DNA from: Marinifilaceae bacterium
GTDB taxonomy: Bacteria > Bacteroidota > Bacteroidia > Bacteroidales > Marinifilaceae
Direction of reading: 5' to 3'
Length of the DNA stretch: 64,000 bases
NCBI GenBank assembly: GCA_025210485.1
Contig: JAOARN010000044.1
Location: forward strand, 1-64,000
Shown: in pieces, positions 63,681 to 64,000 of the stretch
How the letters are laid out: each line of letters opens with the position of its first letter
Numbering within the stretch: the stretch's first letter is position 1
Translations under genes and position numbers: made by a program
The notes under the pieces: generated by a model
What the model saw: the letters and a program-made list of their open reading frames with translations, nothing else
What the model was told of the DNA's origin: nothing
Database searches by the model: none

Positions 63681-64000
63681 CTAATATAATATTTGATTCA
63701 TTTTTACATCGTGTTCCTCTGTTGGGATATAATCTAAGATTTGATAAGAAAAAGCTATGCCTATTTTATAAGAATTTGTTTGCTTGAGTAATTTATCATA
63801 AAAACCTTTTCCTCTTCCCATTCTATTCAGGTTTTTATCAAAAGCCACTCCAGGTGTAATAATTAAATCTAATAATTCTAAATTTTTAAATTCTTCTGTA
63901 TTAGGTTCAGGTATACCATACTTCTCTCCTTCTATTAAAGAATCCTCCCCATTATATTGTTTTAGAATTAAATCATCGCCTACAATGCATGGTAACAATA
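63681..64000 (-). CDS. 5-formyltetrahydrofolate cyclo-ligase, C-terminal part
   Basis: The C-terminal 105 or so residues of 5-formyl-THF cyclo-ligase; the N-terminus lies beyond the right edge. Visible are LPCIVGDDLILKQY, YGIPEPNTEEF, LLDLIITPGVAFDKNLNRMG and GRGKGFYDKLL, the last being the ATP-binding loop of the family. The codon at 63996-63998 is TTG (Leu), an internal residue rather than a start. The enzyme converts 5-formyl-THF to 5,10-methenyl-THF with ATP. It begins the operon with rnhA. Confidence 0.93.
   Translation of the reverse strand, partial: LLPCIVGDDLILKQYNGEDSLIEGEKYGIPEPNTEEFKNLELLDLIITPGVAFDKNLNRMGRGKGFYDKLLKQTNSYKIGIAFSYQILDYIPTEEHDVKMNQILY

Overview
The window is AT-rich chromosomal DNA from a member of the Bacteroidota, probably the Bacteroidales/Marinilabiliales side of the phylum. 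The evidence is the gene content (exbB-exbD-tonB sets, a fused alpha/beta 2-oxoacid dehydrogenase E1, PspC, LuxC-type acyl-CoA reductase, a PpiD-like SurA_N/PPIC foldase, lipoproteins with an acidic stretch after the lipobox cysteine) and a Bacteroidota-type promoter (TTTG-N20-TATGTTTG). A full-length pyruvate:ferredoxin oxidoreductase points to anaerobic or facultative metabolism. I saw no tRNA, rRNA, CRISPR array or intact transposase; most of the window is core chromosome with a few accessory islands.

Layout. 1-532 holds two tandem non-coding 266-bp repeats. 605-4368: a GT90 glycosyltransferase and the E1 fusion. 4801-10504: small proteins, miaA, an acyl-CoA reductase and an exbB-exbD-tonB operon. 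10856-15032: three tandem YD-repeat-like surface lipoproteins, each with its own terminator. 15254-20752: a cysteine-less SthA/Lpd-like flavoprotein, a TRIC channel, pdxJ and a carbamoyltransferase/AAA+ ATPase pair. 20995-28420: a methionine operon with promoter, SAM-I riboswitch and Met-containing leader ORF, then metY-metX-hom-lysC-metH-like. 28561-36209: metG, apbE, a lone receiver protein, nth, dnaA and yigZ. 36210-37566: a repeat-rich spacer with a GIY-YIG nuclease relic. 37567-44120: nifJ, an AAA_14 ATPase and ychF. 44268-48529: a tandemly duplicated two-gene module (beta-barrel plus BspA-type lipoprotein). 49433-57929: a degenerate alkaline-phosphatase-like protein, an AI-2E exporter, rlmH, a PpiD-like foldase and tatD. 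58185-61806: ansA and a second Exb operon with two exbD genes. 61807-64000: palindromic dispersed repeats, then small membrane proteins, rnhA and the end of a 5-formyl-THF cyclo-ligase gene.

The most coherent system is the methionine operon. It encodes its own aspartate kinase and homoserine dehydrogenase, direct sulfhydrylation enzymes and a shortened MetH that has only the homocysteine domain and an eroded folate domain. Its leader joins a complete SAM-I aptamer to a short ORF ending in several Met codons and a hairpin that begins in the ORF's stop codon. Several proteins look like family members missing catalytic residues: the flavoprotein at 15254, the phosphatase at 49433, the Walker B Glu-to-Gln ATPase at 41230 and the MetH folate domain. 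All functional statements are inferred from reading the sequence; no searches were run.
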